Positions 6,401 to 13,262 of a stretch of 32,439 nucleotides of DNA are shown piece after piece. Both the position numbers and the translations under genes were made by a program. This DNA comes from Lachnospiraceae bacterium UBA3316. GTDB lineage: Bacteria > Bacillota > Clostridia > Lachnospirales > Lachnospiraceae. Each line of letters begins with the position of its first letter. Position 1 is the first letter of the stretch. Under the pieces are notes generated by a model. The model had not been told where the DNA came from. It did no database searches and saw nothing but the letters and a program-made list of their open reading frames with translations. Location of the stretch: the NCBI GenBank assembly GCA_002361955.1, contig DESK01000067.1:1-32439 (forward strand), in the 5' to 3' direction.

Positions 6401-7778
6401 GCTCGCCGTCAGAATATCCCTCTCCCGTAAAATACGCAAAAAAGTAATCGGTCAGATCCTCCTCCGTAAGCTTTTTGGGAGCCGCCTTTACGGTAACAGA
6501 AAAACTCTTATCCGCGCTTTTCTGATTTAAGGCCACATGGGCTGTCAAAGCCACCTCTGTGTCCTCTCCGGGACGGGTCACGATTCCCGCCGGCGCAGGG
6601 TCGTAGCCGTCCGTCCCCGGAACTGTCTTCACATTGACAATTTCCGGATGGTCTGTGGTCCAGGTCACGGCTCCTTTGCCGTTGACGGTATCCGGAAGGG
6701 TCATGTTGCCGTAAACCTCTTTCCCCTCCTCTGTAGAATAGGGAAGGGTCAGCTGAGCCGCGAGTTTCTCCACCGCGCTGTCCCCTGCCAGGACAGTGAC
6801 GGTGTACGTCCTCGTCGCCTGGTTTGCGCCCTCTCCGATCACTGCCGTCAGCGTCACCACTGTATTTTCAAGCTCCGGCGCGGTCACCGTTCCGTCCGCC
6901 CCGACCAGCTCCGGCCTGTCAGAGCTCCACTGGATCTCAAGGCCGTCGGAGGAACGGGTAATCAGGTTCAGGTTCTCGGAAACGTTCTCCCTGTCTCCCA
7001 GGGCCTTCTCGATCTCCTGTTCGGCCTGTCTGAGCTTGTCCTCCTCATAAAGCTCTGTTCCCTCCAGGATCCGGAAATTATCCAGCACCATGGTGGAATA
7101 CTCGCCGGGGCTCCAGTTGGCCCTTCCGATCTGGAAGAAGCTGTCGCTGCCCAAAATATCCGTCAGGCTGTAGGCGCTGTTCTCCCTGCTCACCCTTACG
7201 CCGTCCACATACAGGACGGTGCAGTCCCTGGCATAGACGATGTCCACATGCTGCCACCGGGACGTACTCAGGGCCGCCCTGGGATTTGTGGGCCTGCTGC
7301 CGTTATTGTGATAACGCTCCGCCTCCAGGTTTCCGTTCTTTACGAGAACACCCAGATATTTTTCTTTATTTCCGTCGGTGCCCCAGCTCAGCATCTTATC
7401 GCTGTCCGCCCCGTAGTATACCCAGTTGGTGCCGTCCGCTCCCGGCAGGATATCATAGGAAACTGTGATTTCCTCATACCCGGCAAGGAGGCTTCCTCCG
7501 TCCGCCGCCGTTACCGTCAGATAGTCCTTATCCTCTTTTTTGAAGCTGGCTGCGCAGCCATCCCCATGGGGGACAAGGTCCACGCTTCCCCCCGCAGTCC
7601 TGGCAACGCCATTTCCGCCCTGGAAGCCCTCCTCCAGATTGTCAAAGGTAAAGTCCGCGATCACTGCGCTCTCCGCCGCCCGTTCCTTTACAGGAGCAGC
7701 CAACACCGCGGCAGGCAGGCTGCCCTGAAGCACCAGGGACGCCGTGAGCATCCCCGCCAATAATTTCGTCTTTTTCAT
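3471..7778 (-). CDS. Secreted multidomain GH43 glycosidase with LamG, Ig-like and Fn3-like domains
   Basis: The product is 1,435 residues from the ATG at 7778, chosen because AAAGGAAAA precedes it and a Sec signal peptide follows (residues 1-28, KKTK...ASLVLQGSLPAAVLAA). Domains in order: LamG/concanavalin-like (about 38-240), two atrophied bacterial Ig domains (250-432), a five-bladed GH43 propeller (440-770), a second LamG (825-1000), a Big_2 domain (1033-1110), a FIVAR-like helical segment (1115-1185), a Glu-Thr-Ser linker (1186-1250) and two Fn3-like repeats rich in lysine (1255-1435). GH43 active-site candidates are present: Asp493 in VRDPF, Asp617 in SSIDTT and Glu677 in VEGPTIY; WAPE is at 560-563. 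The family acts on arabinose- or xylose-containing polysaccharides; the exact substrate is not clear. No LPXTG motif is seen, so attachment may be by the basic C-terminus. It is transcribed alone. Confidence 0.88.
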   Translation of the reverse strand: MKKTKLLAGMLTASLVLQGSLPAAVLAAPVKERAAESAVIADFTFDNLEEGFQGGNGVARTAGGSVDLVPHGDGCAASFKKEDKDYLTVTAADGGSLLAGYEEITVSYDILPGADGTNWVYYGADSDKMLSWGTDGNKEKYLGVLVKNGNLEAERYHNNGSRPTNPRAALSTSRWQHVDIVYARDCTVLYVDGVRVSRENSAYSLTDILGSDSFFQIGRANWSPGEYSTMVLDNFRILEGTELYEEDKLRQAEQEIEKALGDRENVSENLNLITRSSDGLEIQWSSDRPELVGADGTVTAPELENTVVTLTAVIGEGANQATRTYTVTVLAGDSAVEKLAAQLTLPYSTEEGKEVYGNMTLPDTVNGKGAVTWTTDHPEIVNVKTVPGTDGYDPAPAGIVTRPGEDTEVALTAHVALNQKSADKSFSVTVKAAPKKLTEEDLTDYFFAYFTGEGYSDGEQIYFSVSHDGLNWKDLNDNQPALTSTLGEKGVRDPFIIRSPEGDKFYLIATDLKINGGNGWTAAQEAGSQALMVWESTDLVNWSEERMVPVSATIEAGCTWAPEASYDARTGEYVVYWASKVKTDGYAKQRVYYAKTRDFYSFTEPKVYIEKDQSSIDTTMIEHNGTFYRYTKNEGGGTNELGALTKTIFIEKSSDVLGSFAQIPSDTLNTKENQYVEGPTIYKLNKDDADTDTWCLLVDDFGGGGYYPLLTTDLESGEFTRLKNGYQLPGGSRFPRHGTPLRITAEEFAAVAKAYQMKTLSAEELAEEIDGLEVTSANGAFVKDLEETYQTLTEEEKAQVTEERHKKLQEALALSGLMKKQGIVIRDQSAEGSDFDFSLQTDAVYVDSRTEGRYMKGSGDVPKLNSLVGGTKPFTVEMEINPEDYGYSGSDYNLLFSKGDDCAAFRVSEQKVYFHIKDSSGWKSVTLPLTEEKMSSWLHVAAVYDGSRIMVYADGETADTAVGAILDSSYPFSIGYCQQKGRYGRAGIRSIHVYDKALTASQLDEGSIAPSDESVRLWYDFTENTYGASPAEITLDLQAAALEVKETLKLVPHVFPYYAEEVFTWSSKDKSVAEVTADGTVTAISEGATVIRAAAAKNPEVYAEINVTVTDPDKADQEELRKLEAQISDTESRVGEESSYTQESWQAYAKALQEAKNLLTKENVTSAEVQAAGENLKKAFDGLTEKETESETETESETETESETETESETETESETETETESGKETESETQKETQIESEPLTETPQEKPQAPAVKAAPVNYCTIRVTWSPSAGAAQYVVYRRKAGTKESFRKTAQVNGTTLTYLDKKATLGVKYEYAVEAIGKAAGSGLSKAAVCQAVPGAVKVKAKAFRGSVKLTWKKVKTAKKKYAGSYRVYRKTAGGRWKKLVVTAGTKNTYTDQKVKKGTRYYYRVVATAKKGKKTVAGVAPSKGIKVKAK
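4115..4220. repeat. Tandem repeat coding for the Glu-Thr-Ser linker
   Basis: Degenerate units of about 18 bases built from variations of TCTGTCTCAGACTCCGTT encode the (ESETET) stretch of the GH43 protein on the minus strand. Copy number at such repeats often varies between strains by slippage. Third-position differences among the units (ACT/ATT, CC/CT) show that it is not a very recent expansion. Confidence 0.8.
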
Positions 7779-7910
7779 AAGATTTTTCCTTTCGTATTTT
7801 GTTATTTTCTTTTTCCTTCCGCCCATCTCTGTCCGTCAAACGATTGTGTCCTTTTCCTGATTCCTCCTCCCCGGCTTTTCTGTTTCACGTTTTGCCTTTT
7901 TCCAGGTTTT

Positions 7911-7939
7911 ATTTTAGCACTGCAGACGGCAAAGCTCAA
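7911..7939 (-). promoter_or_regulatory. Promoter of the GH43 gene
   Basis: On the minus strand TTGAGC (7939-7934) and TAAAAT (7916-7911) are separated by 17 nt. This predicts an mRNA start near 7904 and a leader of about 125 nt before the ATG at 7778. The palindromic element at 7958-8090 lies just upstream of the -35. Confidence 0.55.
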
Positions 7940-7957
7940 GAATTTGCAACTGTTCTA

Positions 7958-8090
7958 GTTACTGTTCCTATAGGTCTGTGCATTTACTGCACAGACCGTA
8001 AGAAAGTGATTCAGGTGTGAGCAAATCCCATTCGCGAAGAAAATTTTAAATGGATTTGCGAATGTTACTGTGAACGCAGTAAACAGTAAC
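7958..8090. repeat. Palindrome-rich intergenic element with GTTACTGTT ends
   Basis: The stretch is bounded by GTTACTGTT (7958-7966) and its complement AACAGTAAC (8082-8090). Inside are a perfect 10-bp inverted repeat, GGTCTGTGCA / TGCACAGACC (7973-7997); a hairpin pairing GCAAATCCCATT (8021-8032) with AATGGATTTGC (8049-8059, one bulge); a competing pairing of CATTCGC (8029-8035) with GCGAATG (8058-8064); and GTTACTGT / ACAGTAAC (8064-8090). No protein is encoded. It sits between the divergent GH43 and dinB promoters. Related short palindromes occur at 20542-20568 and 23055-23072, so this may be a dispersed repeat (REP- or MITE-like) rather than a gene-specific operator. Confidence 0.6.
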
Positions 8091-8128
8091 CCCTTCCGGC
8101 CCGCAAACCTGCCTGAACAGATCACCTA

Positions 8129-8157
8129 TTTACTTTTCTGCGGGAATCTCCTATACT
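8129..8157 (+). promoter_or_regulatory. Promoter of dinB
   Basis: TTTACT (8129-8134) and TATACT (8152-8157) are separated by exactly 17 nt, placing the transcript start just before the ribosome site AAAGGAGG (8173-8180). No recognisable LexA (Firmicute GAAC-N4-GTTC) box overlaps it, so SOS control is not evident. Confidence 0.6.
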
Positions 8158-8187
8158 ATGAGCCAAAAGATAAAAGGAGGGATTTCT

Positions 8188-9420
8188 GTGGACAGGATCA
8201 TTTTTCATATCGATGTGAACAGTGCCTACCTGAGCTGGACTTCTGTAGAAAATCTCCGAAGGGGTAGCGGTCCGGATCTTCGCGAAATGGCAGCCATTAT
8301 CGGCGGAGATGAGAGCAGCCGCCACGGCATTGTCCTGGCCAAATCCATCCAGGCGAAGAGCTTCGGCATCCGCACAGGGGAGCCTGTGGCCGCGGCCAGA
8401 AAAAAATGCCCAAACCTGGTCATCGCGTCCCCCAACCATGCCTTATACAGCGCCTGCAGCCGCAAGCTCATGGAATTCCTGTATTCCCTGACCCCCGACA
8501 TCGAGCAGGTGAGCATCGACGAATGCTTTCTGGACTTTACCGGCATCGCCCACAGATATCCCTCGCCCCTGGACGCCGCCGTCCTCTTCAAGGATACGAT
8601 CCGCCAGAAATTCGGCTTTACCGTAAACGTGGGTATCTCTTCCAATAAGCTACTGGCCAAGATGGCCTCCGACTTTGAAAAGCCGGATAAGGTACATACC
8701 CTTTTTCCGGAGGAGATCCCCCAAAAAATGTGGCCCCTGCCGGTGCAGGAGCTTTTCATGGCGGGGCGCTCCTCCGTGGAGACTCTCCATAAGCTCGGGA
8801 TCCGAACCATCGGGGATCTGGCCCGCACCGACCCGGAGCTTCTGGAATCCCATATGAAAAGCCACGGACGGATGCTCTGGGAGTACGCCAACGGCCTGGA
8901 GGATTCCCCGGTAAACTCTTCCCCCGCCGAAGCCAAGGGAATCGGCAACTCCACCACCCTCTCTAAGGATGTCCTCACCGCCGGGGAGGCCCGGGCTGTG
9001 CTGCTCAAGCTTGCCGAGAGCGTCTCCCGGCGGTTACAAAAAGCCGGCATGATTGCCGGCAATGTGTGTGTGGAGATCAAATACAGTACGTTTACGCGCG
9101 TATCCCACCAGATGGCCGCAGAGCCTCCTGCCGCCTCCTGCCAGGACATTTACAGGCTCTCCTGCCGCCTGTTTGACGCCCTCTGGAACGGAAGCCCCAT
9201 ACGGCTTCTCGGCATCCGCGCCGCAAAGCTTATGCCGGCATCCGCTCCCCGCCAGCTCTCTATCTTCGATCTGGAGGAGCAGCCCAAAAACGAGAAGCAG
9301 CAAAAGCTGGACGCAGCCCTGGATTCCATCCGTCAAAAATTCGGGAAGGACGCCGTAATGCGGGGCAGCTTCCTGAAGGAGCCGGGCCGTCATACATCCC
9401 AAAAAAAATCCAGCCGTTAA
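8188..9420 (+). CDS. dinB: DNA polymerase IV (Y-family translesion polymerase)
   Basis: The product is 410 residues. The start is the GTG at 8188, 7 nt after AAAGGAGG; an upstream ATG at 8158 overlaps the -10 box and is unlikely. Y-family palm motifs are clear: FHIDVNSAY at the N-terminus (metal-binding Asp9) and SIDECFLDFTG (Asp111, Glu112). The thumb (helix-hairpin-helix region LHKLGIRTIGDLARTDPELL) and little-finger domains follow. Near the C-terminus QLSIF (356-360) is a canonical beta-clamp-binding peptide, so the polymerase should be recruited to stalled forks by DnaN. It is a low-fidelity enzyme that bypasses lesions. It is a single-gene transcript that converges on the flavin reductase gene; its last codons double as a minus-strand terminator. 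Confidence 0.95.
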   Translation: MDRIIFHIDVNSAYLSWTSVENLRRGSGPDLREMAAIIGGDESSRHGIVLAKSIQAKSFGIRTGEPVAAARKKCPNLVIASPNHALYSACSRKLMEFLYSLTPDIEQVSIDECFLDFTGIAHRYPSPLDAAVLFKDTIRQKFGFTVNVGISSNKLLAKMASDFEKPDKVHTLFPEEIPQKMWPLPVQELFMAGRSSVETLHKLGIRTIGDLARTDPELLESHMKSHGRMLWEYANGLEDSPVNSSPAEAKGIGNSTTLSKDVLTAGEARAVLLKLAESVSRRLQKAGMIAGNVCVEIKYSTFTRVSHQMAAEPPAASCQDIYRLSCRLFDALWNGSPIRLLGIRAAKLMPASAPRQLSIFDLEEQPKNEKQQKLDAALDSIRQKFGKDAVMRGSFLKEPGRHTSQKKSSR

Positions 9421-9449
9421 CACCTGCCCGCGCAGATGGCAACGGCTGG
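9401..9449 (-). terminator. Terminator overlapping the 3' end of dinB
   Basis: CCAGCCGTT (9410-9418) pairs with AACGGCTGG (9441-9449). On the minus strand the hairpin is followed by a run of eight T (complement of 9401-9408), an excellent intrinsic terminator for the flavin reductase operon. The stem includes the dinB stop codon, and the A-run encodes dinB lysines. On the plus strand the following tract is only moderately T-rich, but the hairpin may serve both genes. Confidence 0.8.
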
Positions 9450-9460
9450 ATCCTTCTGTC

Positions 9461-10039
9461 TCATTTTCTTTTTTCTTTCTTCTTTCTGACGGAGTACCCA
9501 AAGCTCCCCACCTTTTTTCCCGTCTCCAGATACTCCCCATGGGAATAAACCAAAAGCCCCGCCCGGTTCAGCTCAAACTTTCCTTTCTCATCCATATACG
9601 AAGGATCCACATGGACACACAGCACCCTGGCCAGGAACATATGGTGGGAACCGAGCTCACGGACCTCCGTCACCCGGCACTCAATATTCACCGGGCTCTC
9701 GCCGATCAGGGGCGCCGCAACCTCACAGGAGGGCTCCGGCGTCAGCTTCATTTCCTTAAACTTATCCACGTCCCGGCCGGAGCGGACGCCGCAGTAATCC
9801 GTGGCAAAGGCCAGCCGTTTCGTCGTCAGATTGATGACAAACTCCCCTGTCTCCCGGATGATGGGATAGGAATAGCGCTCTGGCCGTACGGAGATATACA
9901 CCATGGCCGGATTCGTGCAGACGGTGCCTGTCCAGGCCACAGTGAGGATGTTTGGACGCTCCCCCGGCCTGCCGCAGCTCACCATCACCGCCGGCAGGGG
10001 ATAAACCATGTTTCCCGGCTTCCAGATCTCTTTTTTCAT
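9461..10039 (-). CDS. Flavin reductase-like FMN-binding protein
   Basis: This 192-residue protein has the split-barrel flavin reductase fold. The N-terminal PLPAVMVSCGRPGERPNILT and VAWTGTVCTNPAMVYISVRP are the FMN-binding strands shared with the HpaC/PrmA-like family, and FVINLTTKRLAFATDYCG is the second conserved block. Such proteins bind FMN and pass electrons from NAD(P)H or ferredoxin partners to other enzymes; the partner is unknown here. The start at 10039 has AGGAGG 11 nt upstream. It is the last gene of a minus-strand unit, 15 bp after the pyrophosphatase gene. The C-terminus is very basic (RKKKEKRK). No membrane segments are seen. Confidence 0.85.
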   Translation of the reverse strand: MKKEIWKPGNMVYPLPAVMVSCGRPGERPNILTVAWTGTVCTNPAMVYISVRPERYSYPIIRETGEFVINLTTKRLAFATDYCGVRSGRDVDKFKEMKLTPEPSCEVAAPLIGESPVNIECRVTEVRELGSHHMFLARVLCVHVDPSYMDEKGKFELNRAGLLVYSHGEYLETGKKVGSFGYSVRKKKEKRK

Positions 10040-10054
10040 ATAAACGTAAACCTC

Positions 10055-11698
10055 CTACTGCTGAAGGGCATTCATAAATGCCGGTATCAGCTGCTTCTTC
10101 CTGGACACCACCCCGGGAAGTGTCACAGAGCCGTCCTTCGGCTCCTTGTGGAAGGCTTCCTTTGCCAGCTCCAGGCTGTCGCCGCCGTAGCAGAGAAGCT
10201 CAGTGCTCTCGTGGATAATATCTGTGAGCATAAAGAACAGCATAGACTCCCCGTGGCTTCCCAGAGCCTTTTCCATATAGGGCAGCAGCCGTCCCTTGAT
10301 CTCCACCAGCTCCTCCGGGTTCATGGAGGTGATCTGGCCTACTCCGAAGTTTGCCTTATTCAGGTCAAATTTCTTGAAATCCTGATAGAAGATCTCTTCC
10401 GGCGACCGTCCTCTCAGATTGCTGCCCGCCGCGAACATCTCCGCCGCGAATTTCTCGCAGGTAATCCCCGCGATCTCCGCCAGCCGCTCCGCCGCGTTCC
10501 TGTCCACCGCCGTACAGGTAGGAGACCGGAACATCAATGTATCCGAAATAATAGCCGCACAGAGCAGGCCCGCGATATTCGCCGGAATATCCAGCCCCTT
10601 TTCCTGATAAATCTGGTACATGATCGTAGCCGTGCAGCCCACCGGCTGGTTTCTGAAATATACGGGAGCTATCGTCTCCAGGGAGCCCAGCCTGTGATGG
10701 TCGATAATCTCCAGAATCTCGGCGCTCTCGATATTGTCCACCGCCTGGGAAGCCTCATTATGGTCTACCAGGATCAGCTTGCGCTTTTCTATGCCCAGCA
10801 GGTTTCGCCTGGATACCATGCCCACGTACTTTCCGTGCTTATCCAGGATCGGGAAATCCCGGTACCTCTTCTTCGCCATGACCTCCTTCACATCATCCAG
10901 ATAATCATCCATACGGAAGGCTGTCATCTCATCCCTCTTCATAAAATATCTCACGGGCATACTCTGGTTCACAAGTCTCGCCACCGTATACGTGTCGTGG
11001 GGTGTGCTGATGATCACACACTCCTTGTCCTGGGCCAGCCTTCGGATCGTCTTGGAAACGGGAGCCCCCTCACACACGATAATGCAGCTTGCGTTCATCT
11101 CAATGGCGCAGAGCTGGGACTCATAGCGGTTTCCCAGAATGACCAGGTCATCCTCCTCGATATAATTCTCCATCAAATCCGGGTTGGCCGCGGCCACCAC
11201 CACTTTTCCTTTTATAAAATAAGCGTGCTCATTTCCGGTAACCATCGTTCCGTCCAGAGTATCTAAAATATTCTTATACTGGGTCCTGGCCGTTGACAAA
11301 ATGGAATTGTCATACACATCCATGTAGGACTCCGCGATGATATTGATGGTGATCAGGCCCTCCAGCTCATTGTCCTCATTGGTGATGGGCAGCGTATTTA
11401 CATTTTCATTTCTCATCAGCGTCCAAGCCTTTTTCAGGGAAATGCTGGAATCCACCCCCTGGATCCTCCGCACATCCATATCCCGCACCTTCGGCCCCAC
11501 GTTGGGCACGTAGCCGGGAGGGTCCATCTGAAAACGGTTCAGCACATACTGTGTCTCCTGGCTGATTTGGCCGGCCCGTTTGGCCGCATAGGTATGGTTT
11601 TCCGTCCTGTTCTTGATATCCGCATAGGCGATCGCCGAGCAAATAGAATCCGTGTCGGGATTCTTATGCCCTATAATGTAAATCTTTTTTTCCTGCAT
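10055..11698 (-). CDS. CBS/DRTGG-domain manganese-dependent inorganic pyrophosphatase (family II)
   Basis: This 547-residue protein hydrolyses inorganic pyrophosphate. The N-terminal DHH domain carries IIGHKNPDTDSICSAIAYA (His11, Asp15, Asp17 bind metal). Later motifs are LVDHNEASQ and EIIDHHRLGSLET, and the DHHA2 substrate domain closes the C-terminus (SRKKQLIPAFMNAL). Between about residues 65 and 300 a regulatory insert is present: CBS, a DRTGG-type segment and a second CBS (KRYRDFPILDKHGKYVGMVS). In characterised clostridial relatives this insert makes activity respond to adenine nucleotides and diadenosine polyphosphates. The length agrees with that subclass (about 550). The ATG at 11698, preceded by AAAGGAAG, is preferred over an upstream in-frame ATG at 11731. 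It lies 45 bp after the nucleoside phosphorylase gene, so the two are probably co-transcribed. Confidence 0.93.
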   Translation of the reverse strand: MQEKKIYIIGHKNPDTDSICSAIAYADIKNRTENHTYAAKRAGQISQETQYVLNRFQMDPPGYVPNVGPKVRDMDVRRIQGVDSSISLKKAWTLMRNENVNTLPITNEDNELEGLITINIIAESYMDVYDNSILSTARTQYKNILDTLDGTMVTGNEHAYFIKGKVVVAAANPDLMENYIEEDDLVILGNRYESQLCAIEMNASCIIVCEGAPVSKTIRRLAQDKECVIISTPHDTYTVARLVNQSMPVRYFMKRDEMTAFRMDDYLDDVKEVMAKKRYRDFPILDKHGKYVGMVSRRNLLGIEKRKLILVDHNEASQAVDNIESAEILEIIDHHRLGSLETIAPVYFRNQPVGCTATIMYQIYQEKGLDIPANIAGLLCAAIISDTLMFRSPTCTAVDRNAAERLAEIAGITCEKFAAEMFAAGSNLRGRSPEEIFYQDFKKFDLNKANFGVGQITSMNPEELVEIKGRLLPYMEKALGSHGESMLFFMLTDIIHESTELLCYGGDSLELAKEAFHKEPKDGSVTLPGVVSRKKQLIPAFMNALQQ

Positions 11699-11743
11699 AG
11701 CTGCTTCCTTTCTGCCGGAACTCCCCGCCAAGGGGCTGCCCCG

Positions 11744-13066
11744 TCACAACATCTCTACTTTGTTCTTTTCCACCCGGGCGTAAAGAAGGGGGCTCCTGCC
11801 GGGTTTTTCCCCAGAAAATGACAGAGCGCTTAAAAACGCCTGGCGCGCCCCGGGAAACAGCTCCTCCCGGAACCCGTAAAATACAGCCACCGTTTCCCCC
11901 TTCTCCACATAGCTGCCGGTCTTTTTCTCCAGCACGATTCCGGCCCGATGATCGATCGCGCCGTCCTTTGTCACTCTGCCTGCGCCAAGCAGCGAAGCAG
12001 CCGTTCCCACAGCTTCCGTGTCCATATGGCTGATATATCCCTTCTGCGGAGCGCATACCCGGCAGCTGCAGGGCGCTTTGGGAAAGCGGTTCGTGTCGTA
12101 AATCACTGAGACATCGCCGCCCTGAGCCTGTACCATAGCGGCAAATTTTTCAAAAGCCCTGCCGCTCTTTAAAGCCTCCTCCGCCATTTGGCGGCACTCC
12201 TCCAGAGTTCCTTTATCTGCCAAGTATAGCATATTTGCCGCCAAATGAAAACACACTTCCGTCAGATCCTCCGGCCCTCTTCCCCGCAGAGTATCCACTG
12301 CCTCTATGACTTCCAGGGAATTTCCGATGCCGTTTCCCAGCGGAAGATCCATGTTTGTGATCAGGGCCGCCGTCCTGCGTCCTGCCCGCTCCCCGATGGC
12401 CACCATTTTTTCAGCCAGGCAAATGGCGTCCTCCAGCGTTTTCATAAAAGCGCCGCTCCCCGTCTTTACATCCAGCAGGATGCTGTCGCTGCCTGCCGCC
12501 AGTTTTTTGCTCATAATGGAGGAGGCGATCAGCGGAATGCTGTCTACCGTGGCCGTCACGTCGCGCAGCCCATAAAGCTTCTTATCCGCGGGCGCCAGAT
12601 TTCCCGACTGGCCTGCCAGACAGATCCCTGTTTTCTTTACAATATCGAAAAACTCCTGCCTGTCAAAAGCCGTCCGAAGCCCCGGGATCGATTCCAGCTT
12701 ATCCACCGTCCCTCCCGTATGGCCCAGGCCCCTGCCGGACATCTTCGCCACCTTCACGCCGCAGGCAGCGGCCATGGGAGCCACGATCAGCGTCGTTTTA
12801 TCTCCCACCCCTCCCGTAGAGTGCTTATCCACCTTCGTTCCGGGGATGGAGGACAGGTCCACCTGGTCCCCCGACTCCGCCATAGCCTTTGTCAGCGCCG
12901 CCGTCTCCTTATCGTCCATCCCCCGGTACCAGATGGCCATCAGCATGGCCGCCATCTGGTAGTCCGGGATCTCCCCTGCCACGTAGCCCCTCACCAGATG
13001 GTTCAGTTCCTTCTCCGTCAGGGCGCCGCCGTTTCTCTTTTTCATGATCAGATCATACATTCTCAT
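11744..13066 (-). CDS. pdp: Pyrimidine-nucleoside phosphorylase
   Basis: The 440-residue product matches the size of thymidine/pyrimidine-nucleoside phosphorylases, which split uridine, thymidine or deoxyuridine with phosphate to base plus (deoxy)ribose 1-phosphate. The signature VDKHSTGGVGDKTTLIVAP (residues 79-97) contains the phosphate-binding lysine and serine; KMSGRGLGHTGGTVDKLES and SNLAP-type segments complete the site. The first ATG with a good ribosome site (GGGAGGG) is at 13066; upstream in-frame codons to 13171 overlap the promoter and are rejected. It is the first gene of an operon with the pyrophosphatase and a flavin reductase, fitting nucleotide salvage coupled to pyrophosphate removal (inference). 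Confidence 0.93.
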   Translation of the reverse strand: MRMYDLIMKKRNGGALTEKELNHLVRGYVAGEIPDYQMAAMLMAIWYRGMDDKETAALTKAMAESGDQVDLSSIPGTKVDKHSTGGVGDKTTLIVAPMAAACGVKVAKMSGRGLGHTGGTVDKLESIPGLRTAFDRQEFFDIVKKTGICLAGQSGNLAPADKKLYGLRDVTATVDSIPLIASSIMSKKLAAGSDSILLDVKTGSGAFMKTLEDAICLAEKMVAIGERAGRRTAALITNMDLPLGNGIGNSLEVIEAVDTLRGRGPEDLTEVCFHLAANMLYLADKGTLEECRQMAEEALKSGRAFEKFAAMVQAQGGDVSVIYDTNRFPKAPCSCRVCAPQKGYISHMDTEAVGTAASLLGAGRVTKDGAIDHRAGIVLEKKTGSYVEKGETVAVFYGFREELFPGARQAFLSALSFSGEKPGRSPLLYARVEKNKVEML

Positions 13067-13142
13067 GTTCTGTTCCCTCCCATCCTCTCTTTGCGCAGCC
13101 CTTCGCTTCCCCATGAGCTGCCGCAGCCTTCGCCTTTCTTTT

Positions 13143-13171
13143 ATTGTATAAACACCCGGACAGGCCGTCAA
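13143..13171 (-). promoter_or_regulatory. Promoter of the pdp operon
   Basis: On the minus strand TTGACG (13171-13166) and TACAAT (13148-13143) have a 17-nt spacer. This puts the transcript start about 70 nt upstream of the pdp ATG and shows that the frame extending to 13171 cannot be the real start. Confidence 0.7.
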
Positions 13172-13196
13172 GGATTAACATTTTATTTCTGTTAGC

Positions 13197-13225
13197 TTTA
13201 CTTTATCCACAAAAAATGATATAGT
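13197..13225 (+). promoter_or_regulatory. Promoter of the S1-domain protein gene
   Basis: TTTACT (13197-13202) and TATAGT (13220-13225) with a 17-nt spacer lie 37 bases before the ATG at 13263. This promoter and the pdp promoter are divergent, 25 bases apart. Confidence 0.6.
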
Positions 13226-13262
13226 TGCTCTTAGAAATGACTCATATAAGGAGGGGCAAATT

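Noticed and set aside
6537..7763. 408-codon plus-strand frame within the GH43 gene
   Set aside because: Antisense shadow of a GC-rich coding region; no start signals and no recognisable domain.
9539..11266. Long plus-strand open frame (575 codons)
   Set aside because: It is fully antisense to the pyrophosphatase and flavin reductase genes, has no ribosome site and no family-like composition (rich in His, Arg and Leu from reversed codons).
12245..13195. 316-codon plus-strand frame opposite pdp
   Set aside because: Shadow of a well-conserved nucleoside phosphorylase gene.
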